The position numbers and the translations under genes are program-made. From contig CAZVJA010000174.1 in NCBI GenBank assembly GCA_964626885.1, positions 1-11,265 on the forward strand: a stretch of 11,265 bases of DNA, written 5' to 3'. Origin of the DNA: CAZVJA01 sp964626885 (GTDB lineage: Bacteria; Planctomycetota; Planctomycetia; Planctomycetales; Planctomycetaceae). Each line of letters starts with the position of its first letter. Position 1 is the first letter of the stretch. Of the stretch, positions 1-7,774 are shown piece after piece. A model generated the notes under the pieces. It had not been told where the DNA came from, did not search any database, and saw only the letters and a list, made by a program, of their open reading frames with translations.

Positions 1-1
1 C

Positions 2-49
2 AACGAAGATTTCGTCATGGCGCACCTGGTCGCCGAATCGGGCCGATAG
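2..49 (+). CDS. C-terminal tail of an upstream gene (partial)
   Basis: An open frame enters from the left edge and stops with TAG at 47-49. It reads NEDFVMAHLVAESGR, 15 residues of ordinary composition. The fragment is too short to identify. It lies on the same strand as the next gene, 134 bases upstream of it, so the two may belong to one neighbourhood. The call rests only on an uninterrupted frame reaching the window edge, and a chance frame of this length is quite possible. Confidence 0.35.
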   Translation, partial: NEDFVMAHLVAESGR

Positions 50-64
50 GGGGATATCAGCTCT

Positions 65-155
65 GGTCATCTGACCAAAAATGGCGGGGAATGCCTGTTG
101 GCTGACCCCTTCGGCCGGTCACGCCCGTCACGGAACCCCGCACCTCTGCTTGACC
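65..155. promoter_or_regulatory. Cluster of TGACC/GGTCA half-sites
   Basis: The pentamer TGACC or its complement GGTCA occurs five times in 91 bases: GGTCA 65-69, TGACC 72-76, TGACC 103-107, GGTCA 117-121 and TGACC 151-155. The first two form a palindrome with a 2-base spacer. The middle two form a stem with a 9-base loop, extendable by GGC (100-102) and GCC (123-125) with one bulged base. The last overlaps the candidate -35 box. By base frequency only about 0.2 copies would be expected here, so the cluster could be a regulator binding array upstream of the 435-residue protein. No regulator is identified. Confidence 0.3.
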
Positions 156-177
156 CGGCTGCGGCAGAGACTACGAT
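150..177 (+). promoter_or_regulatory. Candidate sigma-70-type promoter
   Basis: TTGACC at 150-155 and TACGAT at 172-177 are separated by 16 bases and resemble -35 and -10 boxes. Transcription would start about 6-7 bases after the -10, which is at or next to the ATG at 184. The transcript would therefore be leaderless or nearly so. This fits the absence of any Shine-Dalgarno-like purine run before that ATG. It is a visual motif match only. Confidence 0.35.
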
Positions 178-183
178 CAAAGA

Positions 184-1491
184 ATGAGTCTCACGACGTG
201 GAAACTGCCCCCCGCTGCCATCTTGGCTGGGCTGGTTCTGACACTTGTCCCCGCCACGGCGGCCCTCGCCTGTAAGTACTCCGTCCGCGATGTCGGGTTC
301 GTTGATCTCGACGCGGACGGCTATCGGCTCGTGTTGTGCGATCAGAAAGACGCGGACCCGGTGCGGTTGGATGCCCTTCGTAAGGCTGCGGAAGCTTCGC
401 TCTCGGACACGAACGTGTCGATAGAGTCTGTTCGTGCCGGTCAAACTCCCGAACACCCAGCGTTCGAGTTTCTTCGCAAACGCAAGCAGAGCAGATTCCC
501 AGCGGCCGTGCTAATCGCGCCTGATGGACGGCAGCTGGAGATACCTCTCTTCCAGAACGGTGGAGCTCCTACACCCGACGATCTGGTGAACTCCCTCAAG
601 GAACTCATCACTTCTCCCATCCGTGAGCAGATTCTCGAACGTGCCCTTTCAACTCACAGCGTTATCTTATTGGTCGAGGGGGCGAACTCCGGGAACAACA
701 AACGTGCCCACTCAATCGCCAATGAAGCAATCGAGACCATTCGCCGTTCGATGGATTCGCTGCCGAAGCCGGTCGGCGGCCCCCCCGAGATTGTCGTCAT
801 GCCGGTGGACCGGAGCGTCCAGGAATCTGTGCTGTTATGGAGTCTCGGAATCACGCGCGACGATCCTGCCGCAGCACATTTGGCGGTTCTGTTTGGCCGA
901 GGTCGGCTCACGGGAACGCCACTGGCTGTTCCAGGTGGAACAGCAACCGAACTAGCGGCCCGTCTGGAATATGTGGGTCGTGACTGCGAATGCGAACTCG
1001 ACCGATCCTGGATGCAAGGGGCGATGTTTCCACATCGATGGGATCTCTCACTGCAAGAGGAATCCACGCGGAAGCTGGGGTTCGATCCGGACAGCCCCCT
1101 TGTGAAATATGACATGCGGCGGATTCTCGCTCGCGGCGCGACGAATGGACGTCAGAATCTCAACATCGGAAATTCACCTCCGGGTGATCCCCTCTTGGGC
1201 TATACGGAAATGGAGCTCCCCGACGCATCCACTCCCCCGACACAGATCGAGACTCGCGATCAAGTCGATGAATCCAAAAAACTTTCGTCGACAGCTCCCG
1301 CATCTGATCTCGTTGTCGCGCCCAGTCCGCCAACGGAAGAAGATGCACCCGCCACTGTTGCGTCGGTCACGCAATCGGACGTCAACCCCGTAATTTCGCC
1401 GTTTTATTTGGCGATCGTCTCGCTTGTCGCGCTGGGACTGGCGGTTCTCGTGTTGGGTAGTTTTATCCTGATGCGGAGCCGCCGTTCGTAA
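184..1491 (+). CDS. Exported, C-terminally anchored protein of unknown function (435 aa)
   Basis: Residues 1-29 form a signal peptide with a hydrophobic core at about 11-28, ending ALA-C30. Cleavage there would expose Cys30; the preceding residues are an imperfect lipobox, so lipidation is possible but unproven. The ectodomain covers about 30-400. Two alpha/beta-looking stretches (about 105-170 and 200-250) could be thioredoxin-like, but I see no CxxC redox motif. Instead there is a Cys-x-Cys pair (C268, C270) just before LDRSWMQG. Residues 345-400 are a Pro/Ser/Thr/Glu-rich linker, followed by one transmembrane helix at about 407-430 and the basic tail RSRRS. This implies a type I topology with the bulk in the periplasm. 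The signal peptide supports the ATG at 184, although no ribosome binding site is visible. The PQQ/methyltransferase gene follows 47 bases later and may be co-transcribed. I recall similar planctomycete proteins without an assigned role, so no function is given. Confidence 0.85.
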   Translation: MSLTTWKLPPAAILAGLVLTLVPATAALACKYSVRDVGFVDLDADGYRLVLCDQKDADPVRLDALRKAAEASLSDTNVSIESVRAGQTPEHPAFEFLRKRKQSRFPAAVLIAPDGRQLEIPLFQNGGAPTPDDLVNSLKELITSPIREQILERALSTHSVILLVEGANSGNNKRAHSIANEAIETIRRSMDSLPKPVGGPPEIVVMPVDRSVQESVLLWSLGITRDDPAAAHLAVLFGRGRLTGTPLAVPGGTATELAARLEYVGRDCECELDRSWMQGAMFPHRWDLSLQEESTRKLGFDPDSPLVKYDMRRILARGATNGRQNLNIGNSPPGDPLLGYTEMELPDASTPPTQIETRDQVDESKKLSSTAPASDLVVAPSPPTEEDAPATVASVTQSDVNPVISPFYLAIVSLVALGLAVLVLGSFILMRSRRS

Positions 1492-1538
1492 ATCCATTTA
1501 TCCTGACTGAACAAAATCGATCGAAGGGCGGGCGGGTG

Positions 1539-4500
1539 ATGCTTCGCGTCATGAAATTCTTCAAAGCTTCCGTGGCAATCGTATTACTCCTGGGATCGGG
1601 CACGCTCTCAGCAGAGGATTGGCCGACTTATCAGCACGACAACGCGCGCAGCGGTCAGACAAACGAAGAGCTTACGTTGCCACTGGCGGAAGCATGGGCG
1701 TATCGCGCTGCACAGCGACCTCATCAGGCTTGGCCCGAGCCAGCGAAGTGGGACGGCTGGAACAAAGTGTACGGCTTGAAAGACCGCATGGTCTTCGACA
1801 AGGCATTTCAGGTCGCCGCAGCTGGGAGATTTATCTATTTCGGTTCTTCAGTGGATGACAAAGTGTATTGCCTCGACGCTGCGACAGGAGAAGTACGCTG
1901 GAGCTTCTTCACGGAAGGACCAGTAAGGTTTGCTCCCGTCGTCGTGCAAAACAAGCTGTTCGTCGGCAGTGACGACGGTTACGTGTATTGTTTGAATGCC
2001 GAGACCGGGGAGCTGCTGTGGAAAAATCGGCCCGGCCCGGAAGACAGGCGAGTTCCCGGGAATGGACGACTCGTGTCTCTTTGGGCGATTCGCAGCGGAG
2101 TCGTGGTTGTCGATGGAACGGCCTACGCGTGCGCGGGGGTCTTTCCCACAGAGACCGTCTACTTATGTGCTCTCGATACCGGGACAGGCAAAGAGCTCTG
2201 GAAGACGTCGATGAACGACTTCCCGGCACAAGGCTACATGCTTGCTTCCGCAAGCCGACTGTATGTCACCACAGGGCGCAGCAGTCCGCTGGTTTTCGAT
2301 CGCGCGAACGGCAAACGGCTGTATCAGGTCCAAGGGGGCTCCGAGGGAGGAACGTACGCACTTCTGGAAGGAGACTCGCTGACGTTTGGACCAGGCCAAA
2401 CCGGGCAGATGGCGACTTTCAATGCGGGCCAGAAGGACCACCTGGCGAGCTTCGAGGGGAATCACATGATCGTCCAGGGCACGACGTCCTTTCTCCATAC
2501 CGATAAGGAATTGTCGTCCCTGAATCGTGGAGAGTACGTCCGGCTGTATTCGGAACGTCGTCAGCGGCTCGAACGAAAAAAGGAGCTCGGAAAGGCGCTC
2601 AAGAGGCTCGCGGCAAAAGAGTCGGAAAAGACGATCTCAGAAAATGAGAAGAAAGAAGTGGAAAGCTTCAAGGCCGAGGTGGAACGGATTGCCGTAGAGA
2701 TCGACGACCAGACTCGCCGGATGCGTGAGTGCTTGAAATGGCGGGTTTCGTGCGGTCAGCCGCTCTCGCTGATTCTCGCCGGAAAGACCCTGTTCGCCGG
2801 AGGGCATGCGCAGGTTGCAGCGTATGCGACAGACGATGGTCATCTGATATGGGAGTCCTCTGTCGCTGGAAATGTGTTTGGTTTGGCGGTGGCGAATGGA
2901 AAGTTGTTCGTTAGCACGGATGAGGGGGCCATTCACTGTTTCGCTCCACCGAATGCAATCACGGCCTCGTCCGCGAAGCCGACAACGCCTGTCCGAGCAC
3001 TGCCAGTTCCAGGAACCCCATCAGCGCCGCCGGCTGTTCCAGGTGCATCTCCACCCGATCCGAAAGTCGTTGCAGACTCGAAACCGCACGGTGGGGAGCT
3101 TCTGGACGGCGTGCACGGGCCGTTTCTCGAATTCATCGAGCCCGGTACGGTTCGCATCGATTGGGAGACGCTGGAGCCAGCCTCCTGTTCCGTCGAGTTT
3201 GACCAGAAAGACGTGTCGCAGCCAAAGAAATACGACGAAGAGGGTCCGCCGGCGACCCGGCATTCGATCATCATCCGTAACGTCGAACGCGATGTGCTTT
3301 ATTATCTGCGCGTCCTCGGCCGTACGGAAAAGGGGAACTCATTCGCGACTGCGTCCTACGAATTTGACTCGAACTTCAATTACATCCCCCTGCAGGTCGC
3401 GAACACGCCTTCTCCCTTCCGATCAGATTCCAAAGATGATCAATACGCGGCACTCGCCCGAAAAATGATTGCGGAGTCCAATACCACCCGCGGATACGCG
3501 CTCGTTTTGGGAGGGAACGAGGGACGACTCGCGTATTATCTGGCCCGCAACAGCGACTTGCAGATCGTGGTGTTGGAACAAGATCGTCAACAAGCCGATT
3601 TGCTGCGACGTCTCTTCGACAAAGCTGGTTTGTACGGTTCGCGGGTCAGTGTGCACGAAGGAAGCGTTGAGAAACTCCCGTACGGCCCTTACTTCGCGAA
3701 TCTGATTACTTCCGAATCAACGCTTGCTGGCGGTGAGCTTCCGGCGTCGTTGAGTGAACTTTATCGCGTGCTGCGCCCTGCGGGTGGAGTGATCTATCTT
3801 GGTGCGATTCGTACCGGCGGAGCAGATTCCAAGTTGACACAATCCGCCATCGACACATGGACTGCGAAAGCCGACCTCACCGGCGGTAAAAGCCGCCTGG
3901 AGACAAGTGACGGCTTGTTTTGGATTCATCGCCGCGACAAGTTAGCGGGTTCCGGCGAGTGGACTCATCAGTACGCCCTGCCCGACAACTCCGCTTGCAG
4001 TCGCGACGATATTGTTCGGGGAGATCTTTCCATTCTGTGGTGGGGAGCTCCCGGCCCGCGCCCCATGCCGGATCGCGGGCCCCGCAATCCGGCACCGGTC
4101 TCCGCGAATGGTCGGCTTTACATTCAAGGGAACCGAACGCTGTTCGGTCTTGATGCCTACAACGGCACGATCCTGTGGTCCAAGCAGATCCCCACGATGC
4201 GGCGCGCGAATATCCCGCGCGACGGATCAAATATGGTGGCCTCGGACAATTACCTCTACGTTGCGATGGGCCCGTATTGCGTCGGCTTCGACGGTCAAAC
4301 AGGCGAACGCCGGCTGAATATGCCAATTCCCGGATTCCCCGAATCAAAGTCGCACACCTGGAGTTATCTGGCCTGCGTCGGCGATGTGCTCATCGGATCG
4401 GCTTGTAAGAAAGGCTCCCAGTACCTCGGGGACGACGGCGAATGGTATGAGGACGATAAGCCGGGTGAGATTGCCCGCGTGACCAGCGATGTGCTGTTCG

Positions 4501-5255
4501 CCGTCGACCGTCTGTCGGGAAAAACTCGCTGGGAGTATCGCGGAGTGATCATGAATTCGACACTCACGATCGCTGACAACACCATTTATTTTGTCGAAAG
4601 CCGCAATCCCGCCGCGAAAGAGAGCGCGACCAATCTTTTGCTGGAACCGGTTCAACAAGATCAACACCTTGTGGCGATTGATTTGGGAACCGGCAAGATC
4701 CGCTGGGAGAAACCCTACGACTTCAGCAAATGTGAGTTCATGACCTATATGAGCCACAGCGGCAATACACTGGTCGTTCTCGGGACCGATAGGAAGAAGG
4801 TGTATCACACGTACGCGTTCGACAGCCGCACCGGCTATCCGATCTGGCAGGATGAAAAGCCGGCCGAGAAGAAGCACCACAGCGGCCATTTGGCGCATCC
4901 CGCAATCATCGGCAACAGAATGTACGTGAACAAGCACACGTATGATCTTGAAACCGGCAACGTGCTGGCGGTCGACAAGTTCGACTGGCATGGGTGCGGG
5001 GTAATGTCCGCCTCGACGCATTCCATTTTTCACCGTTTCGAGTACCACGGTATGCTCGATCTCGACGCCGATAAGAGGACGGAATTTCTGGGAATCCGCA
5101 GCGGCTGCTGGCTGAGCATGATTCCCAGCGGAGGGGTCGTGCTTGCTCCCGAGACGAGTGCCGGCTGCTCCTGCTCTCACGCCATTCAGACGTCCGTTGC
5201 TTACGTGCCGAAGGCGGGCTCAGCTCGTCGCAGTGACCCCCAAAAGACAGACTGA
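1539..5255 (+). CDS. Secreted PQQ-type beta-propeller protein with internal methyltransferase-like domain
   Basis: Large exported protein of about 1238 residues. The order is: signal peptide (about 1-25, ending LSA before EDWPTYQHDN); PQQ/BamB-type propeller repeats (about 85-300, 410-470) with typical TGEVRW, TGELLW and TGKELW blade ends; a charged coiled-coil insert (about 330-400); a Pro/Ala-rich linker (about 472-512); a fibronectin-III-like beta module (about 525-612); a Rossmann-like class I methyltransferase domain (about 635-760), with LVLGGNEGR as motif I, the acidic end of strand 2 in VVLEQD, and LRPAGGVIYLG near motif III; and a second propeller half (about 830-1220). The C-terminus has a Cys-rich signature, RSGCW then GCSCS. 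The start is ambiguous: GTG 1536, ATG 1539 and ATG 1551 are all in frame. ATG 1539 is chosen because AAGGG (1524-1528) lies 10 bases upstream. Such repeats need not bind PQQ, and the fold often scaffolds proteins. Whether the methyltransferase domain is active is unknown, since motif I is atypical and SAM is not expected outside the cytoplasm. Confidence 0.9.
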   Translation: MLRVMKFFKASVAIVLLLGSGTLSAEDWPTYQHDNARSGQTNEELTLPLAEAWAYRAAQRPHQAWPEPAKWDGWNKVYGLKDRMVFDKAFQVAAAGRFIYFGSSVDDKVYCLDAATGEVRWSFFTEGPVRFAPVVVQNKLFVGSDDGYVYCLNAETGELLWKNRPGPEDRRVPGNGRLVSLWAIRSGVVVVDGTAYACAGVFPTETVYLCALDTGTGKELWKTSMNDFPAQGYMLASASRLYVTTGRSSPLVFDRANGKRLYQVQGGSEGGTYALLEGDSLTFGPGQTGQMATFNAGQKDHLASFEGNHMIVQGTTSFLHTDKELSSLNRGEYVRLYSERRQRLERKKELGKALKRLAAKESEKTISENEKKEVESFKAEVERIAVEIDDQTRRMRECLKWRVSCGQPLSLILAGKTLFAGGHAQVAAYATDDGHLIWESSVAGNVFGLAVANGKLFVSTDEGAIHCFAPPNAITASSAKPTTPVRALPVPGTPSAPPAVPGASPPDPKVVADSKPHGGELLDGVHGPFLEFIEPGTVRIDWETLEPASCSVEFDQKDVSQPKKYDEEGPPATRHSIIIRNVERDVLYYLRVLGRTEKGNSFATASYEFDSNFNYIPLQVANTPSPFRSDSKDDQYAALARKMIAESNTTRGYALVLGGNEGRLAYYLARNSDLQIVVLEQDRQQADLLRRLFDKAGLYGSRVSVHEGSVEKLPYGPYFANLITSESTLAGGELPASLSELYRVLRPAGGVIYLGAIRTGGADSKLTQSAIDTWTAKADLTGGKSRLETSDGLFWIHRRDKLAGSGEWTHQYALPDNSACSRDDIVRGDLSILWWGAPGPRPMPDRGPRNPAPVSANGRLYIQGNRTLFGLDAYNGTILWSKQIPTMRRANIPRDGSNMVASDNYLYVAMGPYCVGFDGQTGERRLNMPIPGFPESKSHTWSYLACVGDVLIGSACKKGSQYLGDDGEWYEDDKPGEIARVTSDVLFAVDRLSGKTRWEYRGVIMNSTLTIADNTIYFVESRNPAAKESATNLLLEPVQQDQHLVAIDLGTGKIRWEKPYDFSKCEFMTYMSHSGNTLVVLGTDRKKVYHTYAFDSRTGYPIWQDEKPAEKKHHSGHLAHPAIIGNRMYVNKHTYDLETGNVLAVDKFDWHGCGVMSASTHSIFHRFEYHGMLDLDADKRTEFLGIRSGCWLSMIPSGGVVLAPETSAGCSCSHAIQTSVAYVPKAGSARRSDPQKTD

Positions 5256-5316
5256 GACCTCGGCGGCGTAATTCACGGTGCAACGAAAAGCAGACACTTG
5301 TGCTTGAAGCGATTGA

Positions 5317-7521
5317 TCACGGAGCGGAGATCGGTCGTTGTTGATCCCATCCAATCGCTGAGACCCACTCGTAGCCCGTGCGATAACCGTGGCTGTACTC
5401 GCTGAAGGCAACGATTTCGTCAGGACCGGCAACGATTAATAAACCGTCGGAGATTGCCAGATTACCGCCGCTTACGTCGTACATGGCCGCCAAAGCCACT
5501 CGGCGCCGTATCTCACCGGTCGCTTGCTCGACAACAAGTATCTCTTCGCGCGTCGGCCAATAGACCAGCTTTCCGGCCAACAGGCCTTGGCCAAAACCAT
5601 GGGCGACCGGATCTATGGCACCGACTTCCCAATGAATTGCCCCGGTGTCGATGTCGAGAGCCCAAACGGAATCGCCGGAGACGAAGAGCTTTCCCGCTTG
5701 CACACCGAGCAGATGCCGCACGCCCCCAGGCAAGGCGCGCTGCCATCGAACGCGCCCGGTTTGAGAATCCATCACAAGGAGCCCGTCAAAATCTGAAGGG
5801 GCAGCCACAACCGATCCCTCATGGAACAGGCACGGGGTCAAGTTCTCGCCGTTGCCGCCCATCGTCTCCGTGTTATTGCGTGGTGAAATCGATTCGTATG
5901 TCGTCACCCACCGTATGGTCCCATGGGCTGCATCCAGCGAGATCACTCCACCCATATCGCTCGAATAAAAGAGGGCACCGTCGCCCACGGTCAGTAGGTG
6001 GTGACTGACGAGGTTGGAAAGCTGGCTGACGTCGGACACGGCGGAACATACTTGGCGATTCCACAAGAATGCACCCGTCTGAGCATCGAGGCAGGCAATA
6101 TTCGTCTGTGATTGCGGAAATCCGCGGCGCAGGGGAACGTAAAGATGTCCGTTCGCGACGGCGGGAGATCCTTCAAACGCCCAGCCCTCCTCGCGTTCCT
6201 TCATGCCTGTCCGCCACAGCAGCTTTCCTTCCCCGTGTGCGACATCGAGACAGACGATATGACTCTCATGTTCGCGTAAATCTCGTGCCGATTTCCCTGT
6301 GATTGGTGAGCCCATGCGGGCGTACAGGCGCCCCCCAGACTCCGCTAGCGTATACCTAGGAATCCCCACAACGAATTGGTCCGACGATTTTTGGGGGGGA
6401 CCACCAGCGTCGTAGATGACAGCCGAACTGTTTTCCGCACTTGGCCAGAGCGGCTCGCCGCTGCGTCGATCGCGGGCGAATATCCGCCGCGAATCGCAAT
6501 AGAATACGGCGGGGCCGGTCGCAATTGGAAACGTGTTCAACGCACCGCCGGAGAGGAAAGATATTGGTTTGCGTCGTCGTTGAAGCGGGTCATCCGTCCG
6601 CTCTTGCCAACGAATTGCGCCGACATCAACCTCGTCGGAAAGCAGCCCGTTTCTCCGAGAGTTCACCGCAAATGTCGGCATGAAGTCGTTCGCAGCCGAG
6701 CTTTTTCCTCCATGCGTGTTCTCAACCCGTTCATCGAGGATTTTGACAAGTAATCCCGTGCGCCCCGCCAAAGTTCCCGTGGCTTCGGGAAACATCCGGG
6801 CAAAAACTCCGCGTTCCAGTTCTGCTCGACGAAAGTCTCCTTCCAGCAGACTGCAGAGCACCAGCCGCGCGAAAACCTGGGCGCGATCCAAATTTGTGTC
6901 GGGAAAGCGCAACACCGGCAATACTTCTCCGACGACCGGAGGTTTTATCAATGGAAGTATTTGCTCCCAAAATCGCCGCGCCGCGCCGACGTCCCCCCTC
7001 TCCCAAGCGCGCTCGCCGAGCAACAGGAGGGCATCGTCTCCGTAGCTGCTTGCAAACCCCTCATGCACGACACGTAATAAGAATTCGTCGTCGGATGCGA
7101 GTTGACCCGCTTCGTACCAACCTTGCGCACGAGGATCGACGGCTTTTCGATAGACAGTCAATCCCTCGGTTGGAAAGGAGGCAACCAGCAGGTTTGCGTA
7201 CATCCGTACGTTCAAATAACGTCCGGGCACCAATGGAACCAAAGCGTTCCCTTCCGAAGCAGTGACACGCTCCAGTTCGTCAACTGCTTCCTGCCAACGA
7301 CCCTCGCGCGCATGCAGCATTGCTGTGGAAAGCTGCCGGGAGGCTTGCCGACTGGTCTCGAGAGAAATCGATTCGCGAAATCGATCGGGTGGAGACGCCG
7401 CGTCAATCCGGGGCGCATCTCTCTGAGCCATGGCGGTCGCGCAACAGAATTGACCGATGAAATAGAGCCCCGCGAACAGCCGCCACGGATGAATCAGTCG
7501 TCGGGTTCGCGAACCAGGCAT
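5317..7521 (-). CDS. Secreted TPR-like plus PQQ-type beta-propeller protein (734 aa)
   Basis: The frame is open further upstream, to 7602, but the ATG at 7521 is chosen for two reasons. GGGAG (7531-7535) lies 9 bases before it, and it begins directly with a signal peptide (about 1-32, ending AMA before QRDAP). A longer start would bury that peptide and run into the upstream gene. Residues about 50-265 are helical and TPR-like, with segments such as AREGRWQEAVDELE and ERGDVGAARRFWEQ. Residues about 330-710 form PQQ/BamB-like blades ending in motifs such as TGAFLW, HGTIRW, TGRVRW and TGAIHW. The protein is presumably periplasmic or surface-located. The fold suggests a protein-interaction scaffold or a quinoprotein-like role; no catalytic or metal site is obvious. 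It is the last gene of a three-gene minus-strand cluster, 31 bases after the small membrane protein, and is convergent with the other PQQ gene across a 61-base gap with no clear terminator. Confidence 0.9.
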   Translation of the reverse strand: MPGSRTRRLIHPWRLFAGLYFIGQFCCATAMAQRDAPRIDAASPPDRFRESISLETSRQASRQLSTAMLHAREGRWQEAVDELERVTASEGNALVPLVPGRYLNVRMYANLLVASFPTEGLTVYRKAVDPRAQGWYEAGQLASDDEFLLRVVHEGFASSYGDDALLLLGERAWERGDVGAARRFWEQILPLIKPPVVGEVLPVLRFPDTNLDRAQVFARLVLCSLLEGDFRRAELERGVFARMFPEATGTLAGRTGLLVKILDERVENTHGGKSSAANDFMPTFAVNSRRNGLLSDEVDVGAIRWQERTDDPLQRRRKPISFLSGGALNTFPIATGPAVFYCDSRRIFARDRRSGEPLWPSAENSSAVIYDAGGPPQKSSDQFVVGIPRYTLAESGGRLYARMGSPITGKSARDLREHESHIVCLDVAHGEGKLLWRTGMKEREEGWAFEGSPAVANGHLYVPLRRGFPQSQTNIACLDAQTGAFLWNRQVCSAVSDVSQLSNLVSHHLLTVGDGALFYSSDMGGVISLDAAHGTIRWVTTYESISPRNNTETMGGNGENLTPCLFHEGSVVAAPSDFDGLLVMDSQTGRVRWQRALPGGVRHLLGVQAGKLFVSGDSVWALDIDTGAIHWEVGAIDPVAHGFGQGLLAGKLVYWPTREEILVVEQATGEIRRRVALAAMYDVSGGNLAISDGLLIVAGPDEIVAFSEYSHGYRTGYEWVSAIGWDQQRPISAP

Positions 7522-7552
7522 GATACGGTTCTCCCGCACATGGCGGGGAGCA

Positions 7553-7717
7553 TCACGATTCCCGCAGTTTATGGCCAATCCAGAAGACAACGATTCCGGC
7601 AAGCAAGAGAGCCGGCATAACGACCAGCGGAAATTTAAAATTCAACTGCCAAAGGATCAGCAGCGGGAGGAACACCAGCGCGGCAAATTGCAGCAAAAAC
7701 CCGATCTGTTGCCGCAT
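7553..7717 (-). CDS. Small two-helix membrane protein (54 aa)
   Basis: A short frame easily missed by a length cutoff. It starts MRQQIGFLLQFAALVFLPLL and ends GHKLRES, with TGA at 7553-7555. Two hydrophobic helices (about residues 6-24 and 29-47) are separated by a short NFKFP turn, and both ends carry polar and basic residues, so it should be an integral inner-membrane hairpin. The other frames here contain stops or poor composition. It sits 57 bases after the cupredoxin stop and 31 bases before the PQQ-protein start, as expected for an operon member. The ribosome binding site is weak (a GGGATGG-like stretch). The sequence type resembles short uncharacterised planctomycete proteins I have a general memory of. 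Its function is unknown; it may anchor or assist the adjacent exported proteins. Confidence 0.75.
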   Translation of the reverse strand: MRQQIGFLLQFAALVFLPLLILWQLNFKFPLVVMPALLLAGIVVFWIGHKLRES

Positions 7718-7774
7718 TGCTGTGCCATCCCGCTGCGGAGATCCATTAAGCCAAAGCGTTGGATGCCAAGACCA

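Noticed and set aside
4344..5180. Long open minus-strand frame (278 codons) antisense to the PQQ/methyltransferase gene.
   Set aside because: It overlaps a strongly supported propeller gene, has no recognisable domain, and long antisense frames are common in GC-rich coding DNA.
5288..5305. Inverted repeat AAGCA/TGCTT between the two convergent PQQ genes, considered as a terminator.
   Set aside because: The stem is only 5 bp, AT-rich and has no T-run on either side.
7522..7602. N-terminal extension of the minus-strand PQQ protein to an upstream start at 7602.
   Set aside because: It would place 27 extra residues before a good signal peptide, ignore the GGGAG ribosome binding site before 7521 and overlap the 54-residue gene.
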